From contig CAJVPP010000008.1 in the NCBI GenBank assembly GCA_910592005.1, forward strand, positions 1 to 64,000: DNA of 64,000 nucleotides. Direction: 5' to 3'. The notes beneath the pieces were generated by a model. The model did not search any database. It saw only the letters and a program-made list of their open reading frames with translations, and had not been told where the DNA came from. Position 1 is the stretch's first letter. Every line of letters begins with the position of its first letter. This document shows positions 62,940-64,000 of the stretch, one piece after another. Origin of the DNA: Funneliformis mosseae. Taxonomy: Eukaryota; Glomeromycota; Glomeromycetes; Glomerales; Glomeraceae. The position numbers and the translations under genes are program-made.

Positions 62940-63460
62940 GCATATTATTAGAGGAAGTACTGTATTTCTGATATGAAATAAAAATATTCTACTTTATGAT
63001 AGTTAAATATATTTTTAATCTAATTTAAATTATTTGTAATTTTATATAAATTATAAATAACTTAATTATTTTTTATTTTTTAATTAATTTTATTATAAAC
63101 TTATAATTATTTGAATCATTTATAACTTATATTTATTTTACTGCAATTAAATTTATTAGATTCTTTTAGAGATATATAAAAGGTAATTGTAATTAAAATT
63201 TGGATTGGTTTAGAAAAAAAATTATAGAAGCTTTTATCAATAAAAAATAACAGCTTATAAATCTAATTAACGATTGGCAAATGCATATCACGTGATATTT
63301 ACATTATAATCTTTTTTTTAAAAATATAAACCAGGTTAAAATAATTTCATTTGATGCGTCGAAATTTGTGTAGGGATTGAAAGGTTCGGCGAGATGAAAA
63401 TGGTGGAAAGGGAATTTTTTTATCAAAGAGGTTTGTTGAAATTTTATTCTTGTTTGTTGT
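62940..63460. other. AT-rich interval before the chitin-binding gene
   Basis: CpG-poor to about 63250, then CpG returns (CACGTG at 63289, GATGCGTCG near 63352, GGTTCGGCGAG near 63383). It forms the 3' flank of the chitin-binding gene. Confidence 0.45.
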
Positions 63461-64000
63461 TTACTTTCTGCATTTTTTATTCAAGCTCTTTTTGACTTGG
63501 CAACCTTTCCCGCAGTGTTTGAAGGTTGCACCTGTAATGAAAAGACATAAATGAATTAATATTTGTCTTGACCAATTCATTATAACAATAAAAAAAAACT
63601 TTGAATTAAATTACCGCAAACATTCTTTTCGCTACAGCATGGTGCCAAGGAATTACATATCTCTTTTCCACACTTTACAGCTACAGAGGATCTTAGAGAA
63701 GTTTTTTGTTTGACAAGATTATCTCCTTTTGTGATACAAACTCCATTAAAACTTTTACCGGCTTGACAACCATTACCGCAATGGTCAGGAGTAGAACCGC
63801 AAAAGTTGAATTCACTACAGCAAGGAAATTCGGCAGTGCAGATGACATCACCACATTTATTTATAGAGTTTGATGGTGGTTCGGGTGTGGGTTCGGGTTC
63901 TTTAACTGGTTCTTTAACTGGTTCTTTTTGAGATGTCCCTGGTAGTTGACATTTTCCATTAAAGCTATGTTTCGGATCGCAGCCGGTTCCACAATGTCCC
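63461..64000 (-). CDS. Chitin-binding (hevein-type) Cys-rich protein, 3' part
   Basis: Two exons are visible: 64000-63615 (continuing beyond the window) and 63531-63461 with the stop at 63461. The translation contains three type-1 chitin-binding domains. The first is cut by the window edge (GHCGTGCDPKHSFNGKC). The second (about 63850-63735) runs from KCGDVICTAEFPCCSEFNFC to GNGCQAGKSFNGVC. The third is split by the intron (KCGKEICNSLAPCCSEKNVC, then HCGKGCQVKKSLNKKC). A KEPVKEPVKEPEPTPEPP linker separates domains one and two. Such proteins bind chitin and are usually secreted; the signal peptide would lie off the window. Related proteins include fungal wall proteins and chitin-shielding lectins; which one this is cannot be told from the 3' part. 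Confidence 0.85.

Overview
The window is AT-rich eukaryotic (fungal) DNA. It has short introns with GT-AG borders and CTAAC-like branch points, long homopolymer A/T tracts, an intronless F-box/LRR protein, an HMG-box regulator of the MATA_HMG type, and a dense population of decayed DNA transposons. I read this as an arbuscular mycorrhizal fungus (Glomeromycotina, most like Rhizophagus). That identification rests on recognising these gene families together, not on a database search.

Layout. 1-6.1 kb is transposon debris: the end of a Tc1/mariner element inserted in an integrase pseudogene, then two hAT-like elements built around short palindromic repeats. 6.1-33.2 kb is a gene island: a KAR5/Tht1-type nuclear-fusion protein (14 exons), a MATA_HMG-type HMG-box protein, an F-box/LRR protein, a C2-like plus divergent kinase protein, a LisH-CTLH-CRA protein, XPA/Rad14, and a phosducin-like protein of the PLP2/PDCL3 type. 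The last four are compactly packed: LisH and XPA share a 289-bp divergent promoter, and XPA and PLP2 are convergent, 65 bp apart. 33.4-41.9 kb is a four-copy tandem array (period about 2.2-2.3 kb). Each unit carries one three-exon gene of a family I do not recognise; two copies are intact, one is frameshifted and one is heavily decayed. 42-56.7 kb is a CpG-poor transposon domain: a 4.2-kb hAT element with an 8-bp target-site-like flank, an internally deleted Tc1 element, and PIF1-helicase and DDE-transposase-like remnants. 56.8-59.8 kb holds a complete 14-exon poly(A)-specific ribonuclease (PARN). 60.6-63.0 kb is again repeat-derived (BED-finger transposase remnant, palindrome-rich element). 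The last 0.5 kb is the 3' part of a secreted-type chitin-binding (hevein-domain) gene running in from the right.

Functional threads. DNA repair (XPA), mRNA decay (PARN), ubiquitin-ligase parts (LisH-CTLH-CRA, F-box) and protein folding (PLP2) are ordinary housekeeping functions. The linkage of a karyogamy factor with a MATA_HMG-type gene is the most biologically suggestive pairing. The most unusual structures are the hAT-like elements, which share a palindromic minisatellite core but have different terminal motifs, and the tandem gene array that decays progressively as it enters the transposon domain. All gene models were spliced by eye; exon phases add up to whole codons for every model given with exon coordinates.
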